Positions 28,401-40,743 of a stretch of 64,000 nucleotides of DNA are shown piece after piece. Numbering within the stretch: the first letter of the stretch is position 1; each line of letters opens with the position of its first letter. A program made the translations under genes and the position numbers. The stretch covers positions 1,411,963 through 1,475,962 of the forward strand of contig CM035355.1 of NCBI GenBank assembly GCA_020137815.1. Reading direction: 5' to 3'. Source of the stretch: Hormiphora californensis. Lineage: Eukaryota; Ctenophora; Tentaculata; Cydippida; Pleurobrachiidae. The notes beneath the pieces are model-generated. The model worked only from the letters and a program-made list of their open reading frames with translations. It was not told where the DNA came from and made no database searches.

Positions 28401-28933
28401 AGGGTACTCAAATGCAGCCTTGGACGCGACGTATATGTCCCCCTGAGGGTGGCGGGTGTAATAAACTGACTTCATTCTAGTGACAAGGAGAGAAACAGTA
28501 TTCAATGGCAACAATTTATAGTATATCGGTGGTCGGATATGAACATGCATGATAAATCTCATTCAAGGTGGGACATAAAAGAAGTCCATGACTATCTGGA
28601 CCGTATTCTGAGATAAACTATTTAAAAGACTTGATCCAGAGAGCTCTAAGATTCTAAGAAGACGGACAACTACAAGCGACGGTGAATTTTAAAGATCATA
28701 ATAAAACAATTTACGTACTTGAAGTACCAAACTCATACTACGTACCTGGCCCTGAAGTCACGTACCTGTCCCTGAAGTCACGTACCTGGCCCTGAAGTCA
28801 CGTACCTGGCCCTGAAGTCACGTACCTGGCCCTGAAGTGCAAGTTTGCCAGTGCTGGAGTACTTGTGCTTGGAGGTACAGTGGTGTTTTCCACAACTACA
28901 GATGTCACACACACAACGTTCTTTAATGACCAT
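22406..28933 (-). CDS. SAXO-like (stabilizer of axonemal microtubules) protein
   Basis: Exons: 28933-28826 (ATG), 28442-28338, 28029-27879, 27622-27530, 27375-27001, 26860-26710, 26234-26142, 25999-about 25822, 25613-25442, 24857-24705, 24571-24448, 24315-24202, 24104-23962, 23277-23122, about 22992-22881, 22769-about 22616, 22483-22406. The N-terminus CVCDICSCGKHHC matches the SAXO/FAM154 Cys signature. The rest is spaced motifs of the Mn type (ATIVKSDYK, SYAAQFPVK, NYGRPLINKI, TSYGSHF). The C-terminus is Cys/Pro-rich (NCGCPPKGGCGCTPPP). Family knowledge: such repeats bind axonemal doublet microtubules in cilia and flagella. An exon block (28442-27530) is repeated at 27114-26142. The exon at 27375-27001 is a fused copy with frame breaks, the exon at 25999 has a damaged donor, and the exon at 23277 needs one extra base. 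Confidence 0.8.
28186..28262. repeat. Short inverted repeat
   Basis: TCTATTCGTTCAGA and TCTGAACGAATAGA bracket about 50 bp, with an inner AGAATCTATGGACCATAGATTCT palindrome. It is a small hairpin element in an intron of the SAXO-like gene. Confidence 0.7.
28741..28840. repeat. 20-bp minisatellite containing a splice donor
   Basis: Five exact-length copies of a 20-bp unit (CGTACCTGGCCCTGAAGTCA) overlap the donor of the first SAXO-like exon. On the minus strand each copy reads GGGCCAG/GTACGTGA, so the donor is present five times; the copy at 28826 is the one joined to the exon in frame. Confidence 0.9.
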
Positions 28934-29545
28934 TCCGGTGCCGTGGGAGGACTACTGAAGAGAAGGGGTGGATTAAATTGAGATTTGGGGCACTGGACGA
29001 CAACTTGAGAGAGGGGGGCGACAGTGCCCGACTGCCAAAAAGGGTAGTAAACCGTTGGGAAAAGAGAATGAACGAGAATCGAAAACACTAAACAGCATGT
29101 AACAGAAATGTGCATGCTGTACGTGCAAAATAACGGAGCAAAAAGAACCGAGGCCTTGATATAGTGGAATGGAGAGTTGGTCTTGTTTAAACCGTGCGTG
29201 CAAACCGAGCTCTGCATGGATTATGCGTGGAGTAAGGAGAGGGAGAGAGAAAGCAAGTTTACACTTACAGAAAAGCTATTGTGCAGTCGTGATATGAAAA
29301 ATATAGTGATGGCTGGCCAGGCAGGCGATTCAGTGTCTCGATCTAGGCTTGTGAAAATATGATATTATCCCGAGCAAATTGGTTCATCAGGCCCTAACAT
29401 GGAAATTAGTACTGGGATTGGGAAGTTGCTATGGCCAAGCAACTTAAACTTGTGAAGCACGCCATTGAACGAGAAAACAAAATAATGAACGAGAGAGGGA
29501 GTGACTGTGAGTGAGAAAGAGAAACTAAGAAAGAGAAACTAAGAA

Positions 29546-29624
<79 letters not shown>

Positions 29625-30983
29625 GAAAGAGAGACTCAGAAAGAGAGTTTCCACTGTAATAGAGGCTGCGTGTGATAGTAGTTGCGCTAACAAGAGGACT
29701 TATATATTATGAGTGCATGTTTAATACTCTCATGCCGTATTAAGCATCATGATGCATCATAGACTGGGAGTCGGGGAGATATGATAACACAGTGGAGCGT
29801 GATATGAGGTACAAGGGGGTATAGGGGACAAACCGATAAAGGTTTGATATTGTCAATGATAAACCATCTTGCTGTCTGGCGGCGCCTACCCGATCTGAGC
29901 GCACTATTGAAAATCAAAAGAGGTTTGCGGTCATTATAATGTGAAGTGATTTGGTCAGAACACTTTATAACTCACATTCTGTCAGTGGTGTTCAAAGGAA
30001 GTTGGCTGACCATCACCCACAGTTTACAGTCTTTATTAGGACTCCTTGTTTGTCATTTTTAGATCCCATTACCGGATCCCATCAACGTAACAACTGTAGT
30101 AGAGGAGGAGCTCGAGATAGATCTCGGCTGAAATAAAAGGTTATATAATTAAACGCCCTGTTATAATGTAGGGGGACTGTGGGCTGTGGGCCAACCCTTG
30201 TTAAGTTCTAACCCTCTTGACATTTGTAAAGGAGCTCACGAAAAGGGGCCGTCGAGCTGGGCAATACCCACCCACGAATGAGTGATTGACAGGTTAAACC
30301 TACGAGAAAGTTAAGATAGCAGCGAAGGGTGGGGTTAAGACTGTCATCTCGCTGATCCATTCTCGTGTGATTCGCTCAGAGCGCTGAGGGTGGTCCAAGT
30401 TAGACATCATGCTGACAGGGGAAAGATAGATCAATTGATAGCCGCGTCACAGCAAGGGTCTTCTAAGAATAAGGCGTGGGCTTGTCTTCTTCGAAGGATA
30501 AGATTAAACTTTCTTCGAAGAAACATTAACAGCAAAAGAGAAAATATGTTGACTTTGTCGCGTTTATATTTGTTTCATTTCCTCCCATAGTTTGGCAGTT
30601 GAGGTACAGGTGTGGAGCCTCTAAAAACTAGAAGTTCTAGAAAAGTAAAACTCTGCCCATAAGATGTGATAACAGATAGGGCACTACAAGGACACACACA
30701 CTAATATTGTGACGAAAATACAAACACACAAACAAATCCAACATAATGGGTTCACTACAAGAATACCCACTGACACCAAGTATCAGCACATTGTGAAGGG
30801 ATCAAATCAATCAAAACAGGGAAGAAAGTCGGCGGCCGGCGCACTACTTATATTGGGAATGATACCTCTTATTTTAGGGGGAAATAAAAACATGCAAAGT
30901 GTCACTCGGCAAATCCAGGAAACCAAATCGATTGTCCGTGATTTCAATCTCTACAAAACCAAACAAATTGTCCCTGGGCGGGG
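28934..30983. other. Intergenic: repeats, no supported gene
   Basis: Contains the 5' flank of the SAXO-like gene, a GA microsatellite at 29546-29620 and a partial GGCGCC-type miniature element at 29868-29935. ORFs at 29177-29362, 30390-30590 and 30709-30987 have no protein-like features. Confidence 0.5.
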
Positions 30984-33900
30984 TTAAGAGGAGTAGGGGC
31001 TCTGGTACATGCCACCAGCATTCTCAGTATGGGGTGGAAAAGTACTAGTGTAGCCACCGCCACCGGGTGCCCCCGCCAACCCACTTTCTGCGTAGCCGCC
31101 CAGACCAGATTCCGAGTTTTGCATATCTTGCATCTGCTTGAAGGCGTGATACGCAATGGCACCCTGAAGAAGAGTAAATGTTATACTGGGGATTTGGATT
31201 TAGTTTTACTTAAAGTTTTTAAGTTGTTAACACTGTTGTTAACATGAACTGCGAGACTTCACCGTTTCACCGTGAGAAGTGAAGCTTCCCGCGTCCCTGA
31301 GCCCATGATATTGGCGCGGCGCGCACTGTACCATACGGGTCTACGGGAAGTGTGGACTTAAAAGGACCCCGCGCGTTACTGACATGACTATCTCACAGCC
31401 ACATCGCACAGGCTACCTGTATTAACATTGTACACAGTGTATACACCAACACTCATTCGCGGGACAATAGGGTCATAGCTGCAGGGAGAGAGAGATTGTG
31501 GAGATGGGAGAGGTGTGGTTTTCCATTTTATACACTCTCAAAGTTGCTGCAAACAGTGGTATCGAGATCAAGTGATGTGCAACAGAATCAATGTTTCAAC
31601 TTCCCTAATAATACTAGCTAGCTGTACGGTGGTGGTGGTGCTACTCAACAGGGCAAAAGAGACTAGGGCGGTCTGGGGGATGGGATCAACAAACTTCCTA
31701 TTTGAAGGGGGCGGGGGGGAGTTGGTCGGTCAGAACTTTGGAGTCGCCAAAAGCCCCGAAAATTCAGGAAAACGCCCGCGGCCGCCATCTCATGATTTAT
31801 AAACTTAGCTTAGTGACAGTTAAATCGAACAAAGAGAAAGTTTTTACTTTGATCGACGTGGGAAATATATTACGGAGAATGAAAGGGGGGAAACGGGAAA
31901 GTTAATTTCCTGGGATCCCTCTAGTAGAGCTAGGAAAACTTTATTAACTATTTCATGACATTCCTTCACTTCCCATTTCCCACTTCCCAGAACTTTCAAC
32001 TGACATTCTTTCACTTCCCAGTCCCCACTTCCCAGAACTTTCAACTCATTTCCGACGTATATTTCTAAAAGAAAGAGAGACGTAAAATATATTACTTAGA
32101 GTGGCTTCATCCCAGATTCAATTAACTCAGACCATCCTGTCCACACAAGCACTTCACAAAAAACAGCTATACTAAGCTCGAAAACGGGGCTCAGTTTCGG
32201 CTTTGTCCACCACAATCTATTTCTCGTTATCTCTCGAAATCTTTCTAGATACACATTCATCTCAAATTTCAGCCGCCCGCTCATGCACATATATTCTGTG
32301 GGTACTAAAGAACGCGTCAGTGCAGCACACCTGGTTTTTTAGCGTGTTCTTGAGCACTGGCCACTACATTCTCACAATACAGTTGTTCCAGTGTGAGTTG
32401 TACCAGTACCAATCACATTGGCCATTGCGTTATCCCCGGCCCTTGTTGGTAACGAAATTACCCCTCCACGAAAGCAATAATAGGGTTGACTTCGTAACCA
32501 AGGCCCTTGTTACATGATTACTACTACTAACTACTTACTACTATTTAAACTTCCGGATTACAGGATCGTATGCTATTATATATCTGATGGAGTCCTTGTA
32601 GCAGGTGTCTCCCAGCTTTCCTGAATCCCATTACTTACTACTTTTAACAGTCTTTAATATTCCTATCCCCGGCAAAAGGCAGCCCCTCTCTCCCACCAGC
32701 CACTATCTCGCTGATACCTTTTATTACAGTCTCTCTGCGTTCACGGGCCATATGCATCAACCGAATGTCTTTGAATTGCAAATCTAACACATGGTCGGTA
32801 ATGGAGATTTGACGCAGTATTATCAGGCAGTAGTTCTCAATAAAGACTTTACTTAATGGTTTCCCAATCAGTAAGTCTAGACGTCTAGACTATAGTAGAC
32901 CCATAGCATGTCACAGCTGTCAGCTATGGCTAGACAACTTCATGTGTTTTATTTTTCGTTTTTATATCGGTACCATGCTATAATTCTTGATACGTATAGG
33001 ATTAAATCTTCGATTCCGCCTGGAACCCTCTCAATAACATGTATTGTTTACTACCTATAGTGTATTTTATCTCTCAATATACCTCCCAGGCCAGTAATAT
33101 CACAAACCCTTTCATACAGATATCCTGATAATCCTGATTAATACTGCCATCACACACACACACACACATACAGAATAGCAGCATTAAGATAGTAACTGAT
33201 AGGAAACTATAACTAGATTCCTTGACACTATTATAGAATGTGTCTAATCACCAAAGCACAGTAACAGGATTATAAGTCAGACTCACAATGAGGAACAGAG
33301 AAAGTGAGATACCACGTATGGATTCCTGTGAATGAAATCCACTGCGACTGACAAAGGCAAGAGGGGACATACTGAGAGCGTGCAGAATGAGTAGAAACTT
33401 TAGTTAGCCAAAGAATGTTAAGCCATAGCGAGGCCCCACGATGCAGAGATGGTCTGAGAGATGGAAAAGTTGTACACAAGTAGATATGGCTGTAGTTATA
33501 CAAGTGCCATCATATATTCATTCTGAGTTTAGGATATGAGCTGTGAAGCATAAATGTCCGCTTTCATTATCATATGATAGTATTGAGTGTTTGCATGGTA
33601 TCTATGGTAGGTACGTGTTCATCCACCATTTGGTAATCGTTTATTAGGACAAAGTTGACTCTTGCTGTTTTTCCAATATCATCGTGTTGAACGAATATTT
33701 CAAATTTAGGGAACTCCAAATGCAGGAAGCGATCGAACACATATTCCTGTAATAGAGCAATTAGTTTTAATAAGCCTTAATTAAGTTCATGATAGCATTT
33801 TTTAATTTACACCTAAGCGTTAGATTCAAAAACGTGAGGCTAATTAGATGTACAAGTTCCAATTAACAGTTCCAGTCTGACACTAGTTCAGAAATTTCGT

Positions 33901-34836
33901 CGAATTAGGTTTGAACATTTCGATTCTAACGGGTCTTAAATCCAGTCTGCTATTGTTGTCGCATGTTCATGAAATAGTATGTACGATAGTTGATTTATGA
34001 GACTCATATGCGTACCTAAATCTTGTGCGAATATCTCCGAAATTGGTTGCACTTTTTATCTAGATGAAGCCTGGCATCAATCTCCCCATCCAGTCTCATA
34101 TAATTATGTACTTGTCACCTAGACTCAAATGGCCAATTTGTATTTCTATCGTCTCCCGACTGTATACATGTGTTCATGCTACGTTCCGTTACAAGACTAC
34201 TTTATTCTCACATCAGTAAATACCATGGTCCCATCGTAGATAATGACCAGTATTTCAAAATGACCTAGTCAGAGATAGTCGGCCGAACGTCCCCCACTTG
34301 TTTTCAATACAACATTGCCCCGTTACCTATCACGATGTTGGGTGATCAATCCCAGAGATAAGTTTGCAAGAAGCAGTCAACGAGAGATGCATACAGGCAA
34401 AGATGTGAGTGAGCCTGGTACATGACAGGCACCCACTCGTGGTATATCCCTACCAGTATAAGAGAAGAGAGCATTAGGATGACTGAACGAAATCAGAATG
34501 TTGAATAGTATGATGATGTATCATACGAAGCAAAGTGTCATTGAAAACAATTTGTCACCTTTCAAGCCAACAATGAAAAAAGTTTGTAGTTTTGCTATAG
34601 TCCTAACAGGAAACCGGGCCCAATAAAGGAAGGTACGTGGTCCCTGATTGGTTGATAACCAGTCACGTTGACTATAATAACGAGTTGCTGATCTTGGATT
34701 GTACTTGTTTTGGTCGGTTCCTGAGCATAACGCTCGATATTATACTTACTGTAGTAATCATACGGAGAATGATGTCAGGTCTTTTCACGAAGTCTAGTAT
34801 CGTGTCACTGTGTGCAAAACTCCGGGCGTAATCCAT
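30984..34836 (-). CDS. Unidentified gene, exon candidates only (possibly synaptogyrin-like)
   Basis: Three well-formed minus exons: 34836-34750 (ATG; MDYARSFAHSDTILDFVKR, then PDIILRMITT, strong GTAAGT donor), 33746-33615 (EYVFDRFLHLEFPKFEIFVQ..., phase 0 at both ends), and 31163-30984 (GAIAYHAFKQMQDMQNSE then a Gly/Tyr/Ser-rich tail to a stop). Weaker candidates lie at about 33440-33290 (hydrophobic in one frame) and 32628-32560 (GDTCYKDSIRYIIAYDP). The first and last exons recall the synaptogyrin N-terminal F-V-x-x-P-x-I-I-L-R motif and Tyr/Gly-rich tail, but the second exon does not fit that family. They may belong to more than one gene. Confidence 0.4.
31164..33614. other. Mostly non-coding stretch with a 45-bp tandem duplication
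   Basis: Apart from weak exon candidates, the notable content is two copies of a 45-bp unit at about 31950-32043 (TTCACTTCCCA...CACTTCCCAGAACTTTCAACT) and a CG-dense patch at 31310-31375. No other gene is supported. Confidence 0.45.
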
Positions 34837-37148
34837 GTCACGTGACTTTGCTAAATGGAAGAAGGTGGGTCAGTATAAACGGTCTGGTCCAATTGCAAAA
34901 TTCCCAACTCCCATTTTTGGGGTAAACTTGGTATTATATATAATATGTTTCTAGAATTTGTATGACGTTACCAAGGGGGTGGGGTGAATATAAAAACTCA
35001 AATCATGTTATATTTATAAGGAAGACTTTTGTTTTGGCTAGTTGGCTAGTAAAAGAATTCAACTTCAAGAGATGTTTGGGTGCAGTGTGTGCATGATAAA
35101 CCCACAAAACCTCTTGGTATAATAAGGTTAACCCTTAGCACAAGACCATATATACAAAGATCTAGGTATGCAGATGGGTACACACAGTTTAATACACATG
35201 TACAGTCAAGCCTCGATTTACCGGACTGAAAAACTTTCCCATGGGAAATAAGTGATACCTCGATTTAACGTGCGAAAAGGAAGCTGGTAAATCGAGACTT
35301 AGCTGTTCTTTGTTTATCTTTCAACACATTATATGTAATACATGATCTGCTACCACTGCTATCTTTCGACTTTTGAAAAAGCTGACTCTTATTTCTTGTG
35401 GCACGCAGTGTTTATGGATTACAGCAGGGTAGACAATTCAGCTAAAATATTGTAAACTAAATTATAAACGGGGAAGTAATTTTGATATCTCCTTCTGGTG
35501 ATCAACACACACACACGCCCTCTGTACAACAGTTTAATGGGGAATCTCACACATACACGGGCAGAACTCGGTTAAGGAGAGATTAATTAGTATTCTGAAT
35601 AATGAGTTCAGAGCAAGAATTAAATTATAAACAGGCACCTAACATCCAGTAGCACTTCTTTTGAGTTCTTCGTTGTGTTCTGATTACATCATTTTCAAAT
35701 TACTAGTAGGTATAGTTGTATGAAACTGCACCTGCTACTGCTGCAGCAGTACTGCAGCAGTAGCATGTGATTAGTACTGAATTTCCGACCAGTGTTACCA
35801 CATATGGTACCAACTACATCACTAATTTTCGAGATTTCCGGAGAGTAGCATTGCGATTTCGACCCTCTGACTGTGCCCTGTAAAGGAGGTTAGAACATAT
35901 ATTTCTGCTATGAAACTAATGAGTGTCAAACAGAGCGCTATATAGCCATTTATAATAGGTCACTTATAATGCTAAGTTCAGCTCAGTATTCATTTCGCAA
36001 TCCAGGTTTATAATATCGCGCTTTTAGCCGGCAAAAGAAATGGCCAGCGGAGTTATACGGTGATGATCTAACTACTCAGGCAGTAGTTCTAGTACTCTAC
36101 TAGAAATACCATTATATATAGCGTATGATGATCTGCACCAAATATTCGGTCTTTTTCAAGCAGTTCTTAGCTGTCTATTTTAATACTTGGGTTGAGTTCT
36201 AGGAATTCTTAAATATCCAGAATTTGGTTGCGTGATCTTCTCATTCTCCGATTTTGTACTTGCTTTGTAGGATATAAAAGACTTATCTCTCCTCGCCACC
36301 TTAAAAAACTGAACATTGTACCTCTTTACGCAGTAACAAGCCTTTGAATTCAAAGGCTTGTTACTGCGTAAAGAGTTACAATGTTTCAATTGAATCGTGC
36401 TAATGCAGTCGATATAAAGCAGGCAATGCTTTCAACCATATGGGGAACATATGTTCCGCCCACACAACAAACCACTGCCAACTCTCTAGCTGTACTGCGA
36501 TTGGTTGAATATTAACTCCCATTTATATTTTACGGGTAGGGGGGATAACTCTTCTATAGACTGACTATCACGCGTTTTCTTTTGACCAACTTGATTGGCT
36601 CGTGGAAAGGCGATATCATTTCAATTTACTTTGTAGTTTCAGAACAGTTTGATTAATTAACAAAAGTTTAATATATTTTTTACTAGCGATTTATATTTTC
36701 TTAGAAAACATCTTTAACTTTTAGTTGAGTATTGTAAAACTTCAGTACGATTAAAATGCCCCATTTATCCCTTTTACTTGCTATCTTCAACTGTCACATA
36801 AGACACGAGCGTTGTTGTTGACAGCTCTCTCTCCCTCTCAACAAATAGAACGCTACGGTAGCGTCGCTACCTGGTTAGTTGACAGCTGCTTTAGTGCTTT
36901 TTAGTTCGCTTTTGGGGCTCTCAAAGGGTTAAAGAACCTTAAGAGCAGCTGTGGTTTCCTTGTAATCACGGACCAGTGTTAATATTTCTCCCTCATTCGA
37001 GAACCCCCTTTTCTGTTTTTCTGTTTATATGGCCTAACTCCTTAGTTTTCATAGTTTTATTATTATCTCATCTTCAACTATTATAATCTAAATCCTTGTC
37101 ATTGTATTGTTTATTAAACATACTAAAATGTTAAAATTAGGCGGAAGG
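34837..37148. other. Intergenic: repeats and palindromes, no supported gene
   Basis: Contains a Tigger/pogo-like end at 35212-35310 (CAGTCAAGCCTCGATTTA and an inverted TAAATCGAG), a CTGCTGCAG-type palindrome at 35735-35765 and a perfect 54-bp palindrome at 36322-36375. No coding exon was recognised. Confidence 0.5.
36322..36375. repeat. Perfect 54-bp palindrome
   Basis: CTCTTTACGCAGTAACAAGC is followed by its mirror around a central GAATTC with no spacer and no mismatch. Confidence 0.95.
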
Positions 37149-39227
37149 ATGGGGACGATTCCGAACTCAACAATTTACTACAAACTAGCAGTTCCCGTGG
37201 ACGCTACCATGGGCTGTATTAGCACGGTTAGTAGGGGCCCGGTTAGTAGTTACTTCTCTTTGTTTGTTTGTTTATTTGTTTGTTTGTTTGTTTGTTTGTT
37301 TGTTTGTTTGTTTGTTTGTTTGTTTGTTTGTTTGTTTGTTTGTTTGTTTGTTTGTTTGTTTGTTTGTTTGTTTGTTTGTTTGTTAACTTCCCTATTTAAC
37401 AGGTGTTGAGCATCATGGTACTGTGCCTTTACATTCAACGAGCGGGTTGGAAAAAATCAACTGACCTAATCTTCATGAACATAGCCATAGTTGATCTCGT
37501 AAGTCCAACCAATCATCGGTTTTTAGCAAACCCATTTGTTTGTAGATCTTATAAAAATACTTAGTCACTAGACAGTGGTGTGAACCCTTGTATTCCTCCT
37601 GTATTTGGGCGCTCGCGAGGGGAACTCGAATCGTAGCTATAGATCAACCTCCGATCAGCCGATCAACCTCCGATTAGTTGTAGAAAAGGCAGTTCGACTA
37701 TAAAATAATGAATTATTATTTCTGACATTTATTTGTTTCAGACAAACTCACTAAACTTCATAGCTCACTGTGTCATTATGTTGGACCCTTCGCAGAAGAA
37801 ATTCTACTACGCTGCCTTTTGGATTCAGGCAAATGTAAGACCCCGAACTCTTGCTCTTCATATCCTCATAATCAATTCACTCGTAGAGCACGACATAGCG
37901 ATCAATATGTTATGTTCAACAAACTATTCTTCCCCCATAGACCCTGAACACGTCCCTGTACTTCACCTTGATCCTGGGAATTCTAAAGGTTTACCTTCTT
38001 CTGGATCCATTCGGATACTCCACAAAGGTCAAACACATGTACATTGTTATTCTGTGTGCTCTCATCTGGATCGGATCAAGTGAGTTCAACTCTTTGTATT
38101 ACAACTACTGACTGTCAAGTAACAAACTGACATGTGTCTGTCACAGTATTTAACTCACTTATGCCCTTATTTAACGAATCCTCTGCCTATTTATCTCTTG
38201 GACAGCTTAACCAACTGACAACGCCCTCTACTCTCTAGGTGACATTTATGACGTAAGTATTGTCCCCATTTAACCCCTCACTCTCTCTCTCTCTCTGTCA
38301 GCTATTGATTGCTACCTCCGATACGATTGGGCCAAGTACTTCAAGTACGAGGTCTACGTTACTGGGGTCGTCCTCAGAATCATCCTTATAGTGGTCACAA
38401 ACGCAACCGGGCTAACCATCATGTACAAACTTGGAAGGGGAATGCGAGACTCGGATGGACAAGGTATATGATAGTATCTGGTTTGGAACGTGTTACAGTG
38501 GGTCCACAATATTAAACTAACTGTGCAATAGTTTAAATAAATCCATTATCTGTTGTCTAACACCTAAATAATAACTTTCAGTTCAAGAAGACAACCGCAA
38601 GGTGGACTGGAGGCGTTCATCATTTTACACCTCTGCCATTCTCTCCTTTTCCTATCTCTTCTGCCACTCCTACTACCTCTACGTGCTGCTTATCTGGACT
38701 GTCAAGGGAGCATGCAAGCGTGCTAAGACAGATAACCCTCTGATGTACTTCACCGGCTGTGGAGCTGAGTCTCTCTCCATGGGCCACATCTCTCTTCTCC
38801 TCTACTCCATTGTAACCAACGTGATCATCCTGAACCAACAGGCCCTCAGGTTAAAGGGGGTTGGGATTGTACCGAACTACAGTTCTCTCAGCGATAAATA
38901 TGATTATCATGAGAAATAGTGCGAATAAACAAGAGATAACATCTTGTGTACTAAAGCTCTTCTATCTTGCAGGACCCAGATGAGTTCAATTTATAGCAGC
39001 ATCAGATCTTCAAACAGTAGCAACAGTACTAGCAACATGAAACTCCGCAGTGTCACCAAGGTATTGTTACTGTAGAGAACAGTTAGAATAGTATCGATAT
39101 TTGGGGATCGATATTTGTAGTTCGATCTACAAGGATCTAGATCATTGAATAATTTTAACATTTTTCAACTTTTCAGAGAACAAGCAGTGCCTACAAACAA
39201 AAATCATCCATCACCATGTCCTCTTAG
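37149..39227 (+). CDS. Compact seven-transmembrane receptor, rhodopsin-class-like
   Basis: Eight exons in perfect phase: 37149-37226 (ATG), 37403-37498, 37742-37834, 37941-38079, 38302-38463, 38582-38849, 38973-39060, 39177-39227. The product is about 324 residues with seven hydrophobic spans: LAVPVDATMGCISTVLSIMV, DLIFMNIAIVDLTNSLNFIA, TLNTSLYFTLILGILKVYLL, YIVILCALIWIG, YVTGVVLRIILIVVTNATGL, FYTSAILSFSYLFCHSYYLY, GHISLLLYSIVTNVIIL. An NST glycosylation site precedes TM1. LLLDPFGY sits at the TM3 cytoplasmic end where class A receptors carry DRY...P..Y; DRY itself is absent. The C-tail is Ser/Thr-rich, with many potential phosphorylation sites. Ligand unknown. An ATG 21 bases upstream would add seven residues. 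The first intron contains a (TTTG)n microsatellite. Confidence 0.8.
37261..37382. repeat. (TTTG)n microsatellite
   Basis: About 30 uninterrupted TTTG units in intron 1 of the 7TM gene, ending 20 bp before the exon-2 acceptor, so it forms most of that intron's pyrimidine-rich 3' region. Confidence 0.95.
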
Positions 39228-40316
39228 GATCGGATACAGCCAGCAACAGATTTTTTGGACTTGTCCACAGTTCAGAACTATTTATCTTTTCTATAATTGT
39301 GCAAATTGTATCTTGTAAATCTGATTCCACGCTAGTGTAAGCTCCTCCAAATGAGTACTGTGTTCTCTTTTTCTCTGATCCTTCTCCAGGTTCCAGCGAC
39401 AAACTATCCTTTTTGTGAAAAATGGCTATCTGTGCCAGTAACCAGCCAGATATTATTGTGCTTTATTTGTGTAATGATTGTGCAATTTCGATTAATTTAA
39501 TCTTAAACTTAGTGTTTCAATAAAAAAACTAATACTGTTCAAACGGCATTTTTGAAAGCCTCCGAGCTTGTGGTTCCAGGTTCGCACATGCAAAATGGGA
39601 CTCTGGCCAAAGGGGACTGGATGCCAAATCAAAATGATTGTTGGGGTCGTGCCGGCCCCGTGACGATCTGAGTGTTTAAAGGCCTGGTTACAGGTGACAG
39701 GTGTGTGCTGCCAAAAAATTACCCTGCACTAAAATGGCTCTAACCAGTTAACCACTCAACCGTTTTGCCTAATTCAAAGTTTATCTGATAGGAAATCTCA
39801 AGCCCTACCGCCAAACCCCGACCCCAGCTCTAAAACTAGCCCTACTTAAGCTCTAACGCTAAAAACGGTGAGTGCTGATACTCAAAACACCAAGATTTTT
39901 TTGGCCTATGCCCTAGAAGCCGTGGAAAACGCGCGCACTTGGGGTCTGCAGCGCATGCCAAAAGATTTTTGAGTTTAAAGTTTCCCAAAACAAAATGTTA
40001 TTTGTTGTGAAAAATTGCAATGATTGTTGGCGCGCGGCCGGACGCGCAAAACCAGATTTAACGCCGCGCGATAAGAAAATCCCATCTCGCGTCGTAACTG
40101 CTAAAAATAAAAAACCTAAAAATCTAAAAAGCGAAAACGCCAAAATTTTTCGTGGAACCTCGCCTCCTACCGGTGCTTGCAGCCACTGCCCACTGGACCC
40201 CGCTTTAGTGGGTACTCTGCCCCTACATCTTGTCCGGGGCTGTGCCCCAAGCCCTGCTTGTCAGGAGTCCGGAGTTTTATACCCACGCCCCCTGGCCCGA
40301 ACGCGGAACGCCCTTT
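39228..40316. other. Intergenic, no supported gene
   Basis: 3' flank of the 7TM gene with an AATAAA at about 39519, then low-complexity AT sequence and a CGCG-rich patch at 40025-40095. The ORF at 39995-40318 is Lys/Pro-rich and not convincing. Confidence 0.5.
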
Positions 40317-40743
40317 AAAAAGTGAAGAAAGTTGGCATGAGCTTTTGCATGTGTTGCAGTCCCATCGTTAGAATGTCTTCAAGACAAGATAAATCCTTTT
40401 TTCAACTGTTCACCACCTTTTAACGCACGCCGCACGCGTCGTTTTTGTGTGTGACGCATGACAACCCCCATGGCCCACTTCCGCTCATCTACGGCAAAAA
40501 ACGCATATCACTGGAAAGAGCATAATTTTCTGAGCCCGTGAAATTTTAGTAGGAAATGATTTGAGAAGGCTTGAGTTTCAACGTGCAAACAAAGATAGCG
40601 ATTAGCGTGTCACCCAGTTGAAACTTGACAGAAAGGACCATAATCTGAGATGATTACTTAACAGTTAATTGTTTACTTCGAGGATCGAGGTTTTAAAACA
40701 AAACATGTCAATTGACGGGTTTACTTTAGATTATCGGTAGCTG

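Noticed and set aside
38239-38252. Possible 14-nt micro-exon in the 7TM gene
   Set aside because: It has good splice signals but puts the next exon out of phase; joining 38079 directly to 38302 keeps the frame.
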